Assembly (NCBI RefSeq): GCF_003573695.1
Contig: NC_039363.1
Span: 125,099,302 to 125,163,301 of the forward strand
Direction of reading: 5' to 3'
From: Papaver somniferum
Taxonomy: Eukaryota; Streptophyta; Magnoliopsida; Ranunculales; Papaveraceae
Length of the DNA: 64,000 nucleotides
The notes under the pieces were generated by a model, which was given only the letters and a program-made list of their open reading frames with translations, was not told where the DNA came from and ran no database searches. Numbering within the stretch: position 1 is the first letter of the stretch; every line of letters begins with the position of its first letter. Positions 1 through 11,042 of this stretch are shown piece after piece. Made by a program: the position numbers and the translations under genes.

Positions 1-2309
1 AAAATGCGGGGGTCTAACAACCACACCCAACAATTCGTTTGGCAATATGAGAGGACTTACTCCAATATACTTTCTAGAGAATCAACTAGACAGTCAGACT
101 CAATCTAGAGAAAGGTATATCAAAGAGTTTAATACCTCTAACTCTTAATTCAATCCGCAATCATAAAACAAAAATCTGCGAGCCCGATTGAATATAAGAG
201 GAGTTACTTGAACGGTACCAAAGACCAATTTCAAGTGTCAATCAATGTAAATCAACAACCAAAGGTTGGATATTCTAATTGATTGATCTTAACAAACAAA
301 TGTAATATTTCAATTTTATAACAAAATATAATGCGGAAAAGAAATAACACAGACACCAGAATTTTTTTAACGAGGAAACCGCAAATGCAGAAAAACCTCG
401 GGACCTAGTCTACATTGAACACCATATTGTATTAAGCCGCTATAAACTCTAGCCTACTGCCAATTAACTTCGAACTGGAATGTAGTTGAACCCTAATAAA
501 TCTCACACTGATTCAAGATACAGTTGTGTTCCTTACGTCTCTGATCCCAGCAGGATACGACGCACTTGATTCCCTTAGTTGATCTCACCCACAACCAAGA
601 GCTGCTACGACCCAAAGTCGAAGACTTTTTAAACAAATCTGTCTCACACAGAAAAGTATATGGATTGAATAAATCTGTCTCCCACAGAAATACCCTAGAG
701 TTTTTGTTCCGTCTTTTGATAAATCAAGGTGAACAAGAACCAATTGATAAACCGGACTTATATTCCTGAAGAACATCCTGGTATTATCAATCACCTCACA
801 ATAATCTTAATCGACTAGCAAAACAAGATATTGTGGAATCACAAGCGATGATACGAAGATGTTTGTGGTTACTTTTATCTTGGCTATCGGAGAAATTAAT
901 ATCGAGTCAATTATTTCAATTGTACTTAATACGATAGAATCAGGCAAGATCAGAACACGCAACTACAAAGAAAATAGTTGGTTCTGGCTTCAGAATCCCG
1001 ATGAAGTCTTTGAAGTCGTTAACCTACAGGGTCTCGATAGAAACCTAAGGATAAAGGAGAATCGACTCTAGTTTATGCAACTAGTAACACACAAGAGGTG
1101 TGGGTATTAGGTTTCCCAGTTTTTAGAGTTCTCCTTTATATAGTTTTCAAATCAGGGTTTGCAATCCAAGTTACCTTGGTAACAAAGCATTCAATATTCA
1201 CCGTTAGATGAAAAACCTGATTAAACCAAGCTAATATCTTTCCTCATTTAGGTTTATATAATCGTACCTAAACGTGTACACCATGTTGGTTCACAAATAG
1301 TTAACCGAGGATAGCCATATGATTACTCTCATATCAACCTTAGTCATCTTAACCATAACTAGTTCAAATGACTCAAATGAAACTAGTTAAAGAGTTGTTC
1401 AATTGCTATGTTTTCATACAATTATACAAGAACACAATTGAAGCAAAATCGGTTTGATTCACTTGAATCAATCATGAACATTATATCCACGGTTTGCTAA
1501 AGATTGCATTCCTTATTATATAAATGTTTATGTTCATGTTCATAACCGATTTTAGAACTTTAACCTTCAAGTATGCAAAGAGTTATGCATACTTGAAATA
1601 CCCGGAATAATATCGAGTTACGCTAGTTACGCAAACGGGTGCGCATACTATGGTTCCCGGACATGGATTACATATGTGCAAGAGTGGACAACATGATATA
1701 TCCAATAATGGTTATGTGTTCTAAATTCTTATTTCAATCATTGAAACTTTCTTAGAGGATGACAACAGCCGTTTTTTCACTCACTATTAGCATCAAAGCA
1801 ATTTTCAAGTTATTGAAATAATCATTGCGAAACATTCCAAGACAATACCAAATGATTGTATCACACAAACCATGTAAGATGTTACTCGGAAATTTTTACA
1901 TGATATAAGATGAACTTGGTCGAAGCGAAAGCTTGCCAACACATATTTCGAGAAATATGTAAGCGAGTTTAACTCAGCTCGAAATCTCAAATGTGTATAT
2001 AGAAAACTATATCGTAATACGACTTATGTCTCAATATAGGAGATAGGGTACAAATAGACTTTCCAAGTGATAGATGAGTTTAAGTCTCCACATACCTTTT
2101 GTCGATGAAGTTCCAGAAGCTCCCCTTTGTAGTTCTTCGTCTTCAAATGACGAACGCCGTGAAAACTAAGATCAACTACACAATCTATGTCCTAGTCCGA
2201 GACATCTATAAATAGGCTAGAAATCAAGACTTATAGTTTTGATCACTAACATTGACAAACATGCTTGAGATAGCAACGCATGCGAGTTCGACCGAGCAGT
2301 GCTCTAATA
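1..2309 (-). mobile_element. LTR of copia-like family (copy A)
   Basis: Minus-strand LTR. Its inner end is at the window edge: the reverse complement of bases 1-12 is the same CCCCCGCATTTT end as the LTR at 14497-16900, about two bases short. Its outer end is at 2300-2309, where the reverse complement reads TATTAGAGCACTGC, matching the start of copies B and C (TRTYAGAGCA). The most conserved block, around 340-490, recurs at 6100-6260, 20750-20930 and, inverted, 16420-16580; it includes GACACCAGAA, ACGAGGAAAC and CCTCGGGACC. A TATA-like stretch (ctttatatag) lies near 1134. Whether it is a solo LTR or part of an element running off the left edge cannot be told. Confidence 0.75.
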
Positions 2310-2879
2310 GAAACTCAAGCTCCTAGATGAATTATTCACTAATATAGAGCCTAATGAGTATTTAAGCTCCTAGCTGCATTACTCACTAGTGCCGGAGCCT
2401 GCCGAGTATTTATTCTATGCTATGTTCCCCGGCCGAACTCTTGATGTTGACATGACATGACAATTAATGTTCGCCCGCAGCTGAGTAGCATGAATTTCCT
2501 GAAGTGTCAGGATTAAAATATGCGTGGAAATACTCAATTAGAGGCATGCAAAGTTATGCTGCCCTCTGAAACATAATTAGTAATTTTGTACGAACGCACA
2601 AAATTCACCAGAAATTGATTTATTTTGTGTCGGCTCACAAAATTCAATCTTTCTAACCTAATTTTATTAATTTACAAAATTAGGTTTTTTGCGGCGTGCG
2701 CAATATCTCGAACCCCATTGGTCGAAACTAAACCTAGGAAAACTAGGAAATTGAGCTAGTAGGAGCAAGATCATATTGGAAATTGGAAAACAAGAGATAA
2801 AAAGGAACTGCGGAAAATAAAAGCAGCAGTAAAAAGAGGTGCGGACACGCCACTTGGCCAGACGGTTTGCCCTAGCAGG
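2310..2879. other. Unassigned AT-rich spacer
   Basis: No coding frame or known element seen. It contains a short imperfect direct repeat: two segments around 2335-2370 and 2383-2420 share the order 'CACTA...GAGCCT...GAGTATTTA'. The right part (2640-2880) becomes GC-richer and leads into the LTR-like block. Confidence 0.4.
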
Positions 2880-3057
2880 CGTTGCCCGTGGCCGGCCGGC
2901 CACGCCATATATTACTGTTTGTTGTCCACTCTTTCCCGTCGACCAATCAAATCACTCCAAAAGCGATGCTTATACTTTTAGCTAAAGGTTGAAGTTGGCT
3001 GGTCGACATCTAATTCCTTAAGGAATTGAACATAGGCTGCCCATGTCAGTCTCAAAA

Positions 3058-3900
3058 CGATCAAGACCATATGTTTTGGACAGCCAATTCGGCGAGCCTG
3101 GCCTTCTCCCAGCACGACCAGACAAACTCCATGATACTCACCGGTGGGCCCACTGCTATCCCGACCAATCGGAATTCTTACAACGTGTCGACAAAAACCC
3201 TAACCGGAAGCCAAAAGTAGGCCAGTTGCGCAGATAAAAAGGGTTAAAGAGTTAAGGCCGCATATGGCAGTCTTCAATTAATCGTATTCGTCCAACTTCG
3301 CCAGCCGAATTGACCGGCCTATATTTGATTCTAATTAATGGGCAAGATATGGATATGCTCGCCAGTGGCTCGGCTATAGCCCTGGCTGATCGAATCGCTC
3401 CTCGCCCACAGCTAACACCCAAAATCGTTAGCTCAAAACAGGTTGGCCACACAGCCTCTTTACGGCCAGCGGAAGCACATTATTTTCGCAAAACGATTTC
3501 GGTCGTCCGACTTGTCTAGACGAATCGACTGGCCTAGATCTAATATTGGGAGACCAATAATATGTCGCCATGATCACCAGCCGCCCCTCTTCCATGAGGA
3601 CCGATCGGCCAAGCCACGGCCTACACTTACGGCTCCTGAACGGCTGCCCAAAGGTGTCTAGCCGCGCGGCCTACAAGGGTCTTAAATGAATTCTTTGACG
3701 GCCAACAACTGCTTCTCATCCATTCGATTTGGATAGCCAATTTAAACGGTCTAGATTTAACTTGGGCCGACCAATAGGATGTCAAAATGGCTACCAGCCA
3801 TCACTCTCCTATGAAGACCGACCGGCTCACCTTTGGCGTGCACAAATAGCTCATGGCTGCTCCCTGAAGATGGTCGGTCATGCTCCTTTTAAGACATTAA
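3058..3900. repeat. Diverged ~217-bp tandem repeats
   Basis: At least two and probably four related units. The clearest pair starts near 3527 (ACTGGCCTAGATCTAATA) and 3744 (AACGGTCTAGATTTAACT), 217 bases apart. Both then carry GACCAATA, CACCAGCC or TACCAGCC, and GACCGACCGGC-like text in the same order. Weaker units seem to begin near 3058 and 3310. Confidence 0.5.
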
Positions 3901-3933
3901 GGTCTACGACTAATTTAAACAAACTTTATACAA

Positions 3934-4024
3934 CGATGCTTTACGAGCATCGATTATTTTGAGATGCTTGCTTAAAAGCGATGCATTATATGCATCGATT
4001 ACAAACGATGTTTTATAAACATCG
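3934..4024. repeat. Three consecutive 19-nt hairpins
   Basis: Three perfect inverted repeats, each with 7-base arms and a 5-base loop: 3934-3952 CGATGCTTTACGAGCATCG, 3979-3997 CGATGCATTATATGCATCG, 4006-4024 CGATGTTTTATAAACATCG. Outer five bases are invariant (CGATG/CATCG); the inner two arm bases differ but remain paired in each. Confidence 0.8.
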
Positions 4025-4849
4025 ATTTCACAAATATTTTAATTATTTGACATAAGAAGTGTTACGTGCTATTTCTTGCGGCAAGACTCATGGCTTCACT
4101 TGTAACATATGACCTCCCGCCGCATATCTTGAGCGCGATTGGTCAAAATAACTAGGTCTTGTGAACAAGACCCACTCAGCAACCTGCTACATATTTTCCA
4201 CGAAAACACTCGAGACATCAAACATGTCACAAACTGGGGGATGTTCATCAGGGTATTGGTCTGGCGGTTTACAAGGTTCGGCGTGCAACACACCCATTGT
4301 GAGAAAGTGTCAAGGAAAGGCGGAAAGTTAGTGGCAGCAGAGAAGTAGTGGGTGTAAACTGACCAGTTTTCCCCTCATAGTAGGGATATGGTTTTCAACA
4401 TCTTACACGACCCCCACTTCTCCATTACTCAACTACTTCCACTTCCTATGAGATCAGGGTGCGGTCAACTATGACTTGTATAAATAGGTTTTCAAACTAT
4501 TTCAACCAAAAAATGGTTATCAACACAAGTATCCAGAAAACACCAAGAACTTATAGCTTATATTCCGTAAGCAAGTTCCACATTTTGATAAGAGTCATAA
4601 ACAGCCACACCTTCAGAGTTAACCATTCTGATCTCAATACCTTCTTCGCTTCCCTCCCTAAGATCAACATTTTTCCTTCATTTTGTGAGCGAAGCAAGAC
4701 TAGAACGTCAATTTCTTGGTTTAGGATAGAATTGTACAGATCGATCTCTCGAATCTAAAGTAATCCCGTGCAGTGCATTTGTTTAGGGTTTAGATTCGTT
4801 TCTCGGCGGCACACCCAAATTTACCATTTCCAGCAGAATCAGTTTTTAC

Positions 4850-5930
4850 TCCAAAACAATAAGGAAAATCTAGGTTTATCATATCACTGATTCCTTTTCC
4901 TAAAGGTTGGACGTTCACAACCCTTAATGGCAAGGGTGTTAGCCTTAACATATGATATAGGTTTAATCACTTCTTTTGACACGCAAACAAGAATATCATG
5001 AAGTTTTCATTCCTTATATGGAAATGACATCTCATTTCCAGGTGACCTTTGTTTCCCTCAATAATGACAAATATAAGGAACGTTCTTACCCGAATTCATG
5101 TGTGCTGATTTTGTAGGTTGATATAATTTGGTCATCCGAACCTTAACTTCCGGTGAAGGTATTTCACTTTTTCTATCAGTAGAAACCTTTCGTCAGAAGA
5201 ATCAATAGCCTTCACAAATTTTACCTCTTTGCCAGTACTTGGAGCATTTATTCCCTTATAACTCAATCTTCGTGTATCACAATGATTTTTACTTTCTCCT
5301 AACATTGTGTTAATTTTCTTGAACTAGAATTGAACTTTTCCAAGTCATCTTCCAACATCTTGATTTTATCAAGAGCAGCAGCTAAATCATCCTCAAGGCG
5401 TTTTTATCGAGCGAGACAAACGCTTTCCCTGTCATCAGAACTTATTTGCTGGGAGTTAATACTTTATTCAGTTGTTGTAAGTTTTTCTTCCAACTTATAG
5501 AAATATTGACGAAGATTATCACATTCAAGTGACTTTTTACTTATGTCATCCACACGATCTTTGAGCATCAAATCGTTAATGTTATTCCAAGAATAAAGAA
5601 CTGAGTAGATTCTTCTCAATTTCTTATTTATCGATTGAGATGGGTTAGAAAATGAGTGACATAAGAAGTCGTCAACTTTTCCACCGGTTTCAACAACTTA
5701 ACATACTATGAGATTTCCTCATCAACATCTCTATCAATATCTGAGTCACCTTCGTCATAAAGTTCATCCAACTGTTCTTCTAGGAGTGTTTCCCAGTTAT
5801 CAACAATTTCTACATAATGAGGATGTTTAGATATTTTATTATATGTGGCAGTTCTCCCAGGTGAATTTAATATTTGAAAAACATCTGGTAATTTATGAAC
5901 TGGTACGTTATTAGAGATAGACTCGTCCAT
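4850..5930 (-). pseudogene. Decayed Ty1/copia gag region
   Basis: Internal region of the element whose LTR is at 5997-8046. A first open frame of 74 codons (5706-5930) starts about 53 bases after the primer site and is acidic, ending before a stop. Further down, reading leftwards through several stops and frame changes, is a coiled-coil stretch rich in L, E, K and D (about 5330-5600) and then a tail ending in a G-H-x4-C pattern (about 5000-5060), the second half of a CCHC zinc knuckle. That order is typical of plant copia gag proteins. The region cannot make a full protein, and no pol is seen before the block ends near 4850. Confidence 0.6.
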
Positions 5931-5982
5931 AAAAATCAGATTGCTACAAACATAGATTTATGAGGTCCTAGCATGTTTGCCT

Positions 5983-5994
5983 GATCTGATACCA
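5983..5994 (-). other. Primer binding site (tRNA-iMet type)
   Basis: Reverse complement reads TGGTATCAGATC, matching the plant initiator-Met primer site TGGTATCAGAGC at ten or eleven positions. It sits two bases inside the LTR end at 5997 and fixes the element as minus-strand. Confidence 0.8.
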
Positions 5995-5996
5995 AT

Positions 5997-8046
5997 TGGA
6001 AAAGCAGGGTTATACCAATTGTAGGTTCTGTAAAGTTTGAGATTAAAAACTCTTTAGGTTGGTTAACGTATTACTTGTGATGTTCTATTATATATTAAAA
6101 AAATTAATGCGGAAAAGAAATAACACAAGGCACCGAAAATTTTATTGACGAGGAAAACTACAATGTGAAAAAATATTCTGAGATTAGTCTAGTTTTGAAC
6201 GCCTCCCTGTATTAAGGCGTTATAGACATTAGACTACTATCAGACTTCGGACTGGAATTAATATAATTGAGAATGAATTGTCCCTATAAAAAATTTAGCT
6301 TCAGTCGTGCTCCTTGCATATCTTTAGATTTTGCAAGACCCTACGCACTTCAACCCCCTAATTGATGTCCTTTACATCCCAAGAAGTTGCTTCATCCTAA
6401 GTGACCAAGAGTTTTAACTAATTTCCTTCAGATATATTTCAATGAAGGTAATGAAAAATTGTTTACTTATACGGGATATTCAAGGTAAAGAATATATCAA
6501 GCAAACCTCATCTATTATGGTAGGTTACTATCTTCAAAAGGTTATAAAGATTTCTAACTGATTCTGCCTCACAAGATCCATCAAAACGATATGATACTTG
6601 TGGAATTACAAAATCCGATGTGTAAATAACTTTGTAATTTCTATTAATCTTATATTTTTGATCGATAATTCTTAAATAGTGGTATAACAGAAGAGGAAGG
6701 CCGTAAAATAGACAAGAATTACAATGATCAGGATAAAATTCCTGATATCTAGAACTATCAGGTAAAACATAGTCTGGTAGGGCTTCACGAATTCTTTAGT
6801 GAAGACCTTAAAAGTCGTAACTTAATACAGTTTCACGAAGAAATCTATGTCTTTTAAAGTACAACTCTAACAAAAACTAGGACTATAAAGATTCTAGAAT
6901 AAATAGACCCTCATATTTATAATGATGAACAAGCCTAGGTGGATTACAATCAAAGATGAGTTCTTGAAGTTTTTTCCATGTTTATGAATTACTTTGATAC
7001 CAATAAATCTTAACTTCTCCATATAGAATTATCACGTAAGCATGTGAGAAATTTTCCTTGAATTACAAAGAACGTGCAACCGCATATTAGTCGAAATAAG
7101 CTCGGTGCACCAAGTGGTTAGCCTAAGAAAAATGGTTAAGTTGTTCATGAACTTTCAAGCATAAGTTGGAGTTCAATAACTCATAAGATTAAAACAGTTC
7201 GTGAACTGAACAAAACAATTCATGAATAATTTATCGTCTCGGAGTTCAGAAATTTTTTGTGCTGATAAGTTCAGGAACTGTCCAAATCAGTTCGTGTACT
7301 CAATTGACAGTTCTTATATTCAATTTACAAAAAGTATCTGGGAACCTCTTAAAATCACCTAGTTCGCGTACTGGAAAAATCATTTCATGTACTTAAAGAT
7401 TTCAAAGTCTCAAGGAATATCTCAATATCAACCAGTTTGTGAATTAAACAATTCAGTTTGTGGATTTGAGGATTTGAAAGTATCTAGGAACATCTCAAAA
7501 TCAACTTGATCGTGAACTGACCAAATCAGTTCGTGTATGCGAATTAATTATAGAATAATTCATTAAGTCTTTTTGTTTATAAGTTCCAAGTTCGTGTACC
7601 GAGCAAATCATTTTGTGAACATAAATAACTAGACGACCCCTTATGAACTTAGTACGCAATTAACGATATCTCGAACAATAAATTTATATCAACCTATTAT
7701 GCGATAAGCTATATTTCTTGAATTTAAGATTCACGTTTTACCAAGTAATAGCTTGTACTCAAATTTCTTCTTTACAATATCATAATACTAAAGTCATATG
7801 ATGTGCCTCAGTAGACAGAACAATAAAAAATATTGTTGATGAAGTTCTTGTAGATGTCTCCATCATTCTCCAGTCTTCAATCTTCAAGGTCGATTGGTGA
7901 ATTTTGATACTCAACTACCATTCTTTATTTCAATTCTGAGACTGACCTTAGTAGATTATAAATCAAGATATACTTTTGATCAACTAAATTTGACAACAAG
8001 CTTGATATACCAAAACTTGTGATTTGGACCAAGCGATGCTCTGACA
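5997..8046 (-). mobile_element. 5' LTR of copia-like element (copy B)
   Basis: About 2050 bp. On the minus strand it begins TGTCAGAGCATCGCTTGG (8046 downwards) and ends GCTTTTCCA at 5997, giving TG...CA ends. It shares the conserved block (6100-6260) and the promoter-proximal half with copies A and C, but is strongly diverged. The adjoining primer site and gag remnant identify it as the 5' LTR. No 3' LTR is visible to the left, so the element is truncated. Confidence 0.8.
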
Positions 8047-8099
8047 AGAAAGACATCAACTTAAAGTCAAGTTAAATAAATATTGTTTTGGTACTGAAA

Positions 8100-9770
8100 T
8101 GGTTGGGAAATATTATTTTGCATGGAGGAGTGAAAGTTGATCCTACTAATAAACAATACATGTTTGAATGACCACAACTAACAAATATCAAGGCACCACG
8201 AGGGTTCCTATGGTTGAAGAGATACTATAGGAAATCATACAAGGTAATGCTAATATTACAGTTCTACTTACGAAACTTATATAAAAGGATGATTTTATTT
8301 GTTAGATAATAGGCGCTGTCGAAGAATTGAAGGGTGTTATGACTTCTAATCTCGTGCTACCAGTACCTGATTTTAAAAAATGCTTGTTATAGAATGTAAT
8401 GTTTAACGTGGGACGTGGAGTAAATATTGGAGTAGTTTTGACGCAAGAAGGTAGGCTAATTATTAGCACTGGTTCGATGTGGTTTTCATAAATTGACCTC
8501 GACATACGAATTTTTCAACTTATGAGATAAAATTACTAACAATGATTCATGAGGTAACTAAATCAAAACCTTATTGTATAAGGAAAAAAATTCATCATCA
8601 CAAGCAAACTAACTAAGTTTAGTTATCACATTTGGAGCAGTTCTAGAGTTGTGACACCAACCCAACAGAACGTTTATCAAAATTATCCGGTTATAATCGC
8701 GTGATTAAATACAATCAAGTATCGTTTAACAAAGTTGTTGATGCACTTTCCAGGAAGTTTGAACATGATAAAATTTTATTTATAACGTATGTTGGTTAAG
8801 CACGCTTGGATGGAAGGCTTTGTGATTAAATGGATAACAGATGCATGGATCATGGATTATTTTTTTTGGTAAGAATAATTTTACTATACGGGAGAGCTTA
8901 ATTTATTATAAACAGCATCAACTAGTGATACATCATAGTTCAAGATGAAAATCACTACTTGTAGTTGAGTTTCATGCCTCTAAAAAATTTGTCCATGTTT
9001 GATATCTAAAAAAATGAACGGCTGTCTAAATTGTTCTGGTAGTCTAGAATGCATAAAGAGGTAAGAGATTATATTGTTTGATGTGATGTTTTTCAAATGA
9101 GTAATTATAATACCCATCCTTCGGCCGGATATCTTTAACCAATAATTACTTCTACTACAATGTAACTGATATATTTGTGGATTTCGTTGATGAGTTGGTT
9201 ATAATATTGGATTGTTTAACTAGGTATGCTCATTTTCTTGCATTAAAACATCCATATACATCCACACCGGTAGCACAGAATATTTTTAGAAACGGTTAAT
9301 TACATGGTTTTTCTTGATTTGTAGTTTCTGATGGATATACCATGTTTAGTAATAATTCCTGGTAGAAGTTATTTTGCCTACATTGTATTCAGTTAAGGAT
9401 GAGTTGTTCTTGTCATCTCCGCACCGAAGACTAAAGGAGTGGTCAACTTGGTTACCATGGGAAGGTACAATACACCATATCGTACTTTGATTAATACTTC
9501 ATATTTTAAGGCTTTGTATGACTTCCCCCTTGGATATTTTCAATTTATTTACTAGGTCTAATAAAAATCACAACTTCGGCCAAGGAGATAAGCAAGAGAA
9601 ATGAAATGATATTAGTGTTTAAGGATCGACTTCAAGTTGTCCAACATATAAAAGGAAATAAAGGGCAGACGAAGGGTGTCAAGACCTTGAATATCAGGTT
9701 GGGGATTAACAAAGGATGTCAAAAACTGATGTCATTATAATACAATGGTAAAGATATTGGATGATGGTAC
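8100..9770 (+). pseudogene. Decayed Ty3/gypsy pol (RT/RNase H/integrase)
   Basis: No open frame survives, but conserved order is readable across stops and frame changes. At 8190-8250 is the RT-to-RNase H joint resembling 'RGFLGLTGYYRK'. At 8310-8460 is an RNase H stretch resembling 'ELKGVMTS..VLPVPDF' then 'GVGVVLTQEGR'. At 9170-9420 is an integrase core with 'VDFVDEL', 'LTRYAHFLALKHPYTS', 'PVAQ' and 'VSDG'. At 9440-9540 is the post-catalytic part with a 'FKALYD' motif. The family is a gypsy chromovirus-like retrotransposon. It ends near a 'ggtgtcaagac' motif repeated 118 bp apart (about 9676 and 9794). Confidence 0.75.
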
Positions 9771-9811
9771 CAGTGATAAACTCTTTAATACAAGGGTGTC
9801 AAGACATTGAA

Positions 9812-9916
9812 TAATAGGTCTGTGATGCCCTTAGATGTTCTGGGTCGCACGCGCGCGCTACACTGATGTATTCAACGAGTATATAGCCTTGGCCGACAGC
9901 CCCGGGTAATCTTCGA

Positions 9917-9950
<34 letters not shown>
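9812..9950 (+). rRNA. 18S rRNA fragment (3' domain), displaced
   Basis: About 139 bases match the highly conserved 3' part of plant 18S rRNA: 'AGGTCTGTGATGCCCTTAG', 'GTTCTGGGTCGCACGCGCG', 'CTACACTGATGTATTCAACG', 'CCTTGGCCGACAG' and 'TTTCATCGTGATGGGGATAG'. The match stops abruptly after ATTGCAA at 9949. Against the usual plant sequence it has an extra CG in the CGCGCG run and a missing G in the ACAGGCCCG segment. There is no rRNA sequence on either side, so this is a non-functional insert, not an rDNA unit. Confidence 0.9.
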
Positions 9951-10573
9951 GGATCCTGTCCAAAGGTAATCCAACAACCATACTTGATTACCCAACAATG
10001 TTGAGCGTTAAGGTCGTTGTTCATGGACTCTTTTGGGTGGTAAGCAGTACCAATGGACTCTTGTTCATGTGTACGGGCCATTCGCCAAGTTAAACTCTTT
10101 CGATGGATATACCTTCAGCATGCGAACTTGTTAAACCACCAGTTGGAAGACTTGCTCTGTCTTCTGGACTGGGATAAAGTGAATACGCTACTTTAATGGT
10201 CGTGAATACATAAACCCAACTAGAGCGGTGTGCTCACTCCCTGTTCATCACAACACGACACGGAATGTGTTAAGGATTACTCTTATCCCGGGTAAGTTGC
10301 GTCCAGGTCTGAAAAGACCCGGTGTAAAAACTCTGCCGCATCTCTGGAGATAAGATCGTTATGCGGTTTATCTCCGTCCGACCTGATACTTACTACTGGA
10401 AAAGGGCTTTGGTTCTTGGTTCTTGGTATCAATGATAAACTTGCCAGCACCAAATTTCTTACATATAATAAGAAAACAACGGTGCCAAAACATGGGGTAA
10501 TCAAGTTGGGATTATGCGTAGCCATTTCGACAAAATTCTAATATGCCAAGAACACGAAACGATCTCCAAGATA
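9951..10573. other. Unrecognised sequence beside the 18S fragment
   Basis: More GC-balanced than its neighbours. Not recognised as rDNA, coding sequence or LTR. The abrupt change at 9950 marks the junction with the rRNA fragment. Confidence 0.4.
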
Positions 10574-10625
10574 CCGTGGGCCTTAGCGTATAAAGAGCCT
10601 GAAACCGTGGGCCTTAGCATATAAA
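10574..10625. repeat. 21-bp direct repeat, 31 bp apart
   Basis: CCGTGGGCCTTAGCGTATAA at 10574 recurs at 10605 with one base changed (CATATAA). Confidence 0.85.
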
Positions 10626-10964
10626 ACATGTGTCTTATCGCCTAAGGGCTCAAAAATACATTATGTATTTCGCATGTTGTTTTCGAAGGAAGCTTTGTTC
10701 CTTAATTAACACAATCTTTAGTGATGAATCACCAGTTGAGGAAGATGATTCAGTAATATCGATAGTTGAACTGATTCTTGAGGGCGATGATAAACGTAGG
10801 GTCAGGAAATGAGAAATCCTATTGTACTTCACTTAAGGTTCAAATAAATTAGAAGGGAATTTGAATAGGGTTCTTTTCCGATTTTCACAATAGAAGTTCG
10901 TTAGCTTTTAGGAATTTCCCCCTATTCCTATGAATTCAACGGCCTACAGAAATACAATGGCCTA

Positions 10965-11042
10965 TATAAAGTGGTAGATTGTGTTGGCTATATTTCTCAT
11001 GAATATAAAGAGGTAGATTGTGTTGGCTATATTTCTCATGAA
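10965..11042. repeat. 39-bp tandem duplication
   Basis: Two adjacent 39-base units, 10965-11003 and 11004-11042, starting TATAAAG(T/A)GGTAGATTG and ending TTTCTCATGAA. They differ at one base only, so the duplication is recent relative to the decayed surroundings. Confidence 0.95.

Larger units (their letters stand above)
2880..4840 (+). mobile_element. LTR-like block, possibly Ty3/gypsy Tat-type
   Basis: GC-richer than its surroundings and built of diverged repeats rich in GGCC and GACCGGC. Near its right end it has a good plus-strand TATA box (tataaatagg, 4479-4488) about 320 bases before the sequence GGCGGCACACCCAAAT (4805-4820). That resembles the GGCACACCC-type leader that follows Tat/Ogre-group LTRs in plants; the resemblance is from family knowledge. 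No matching second LTR and no target duplication were found, so a solo or truncated LTR is the best guess. The short open frames inside look accidental. Confidence 0.35.

Noticed and set aside
4459..4758. 99-codon plus frame
   Set aside because: It spans the TATA box and downstream transcribed part of an LTR-like block; codon use and composition do not look like a protein.
9812..9950. An rDNA repeat unit
   Set aside because: Only 139 bases match and neither flank is rRNA or its spacer.
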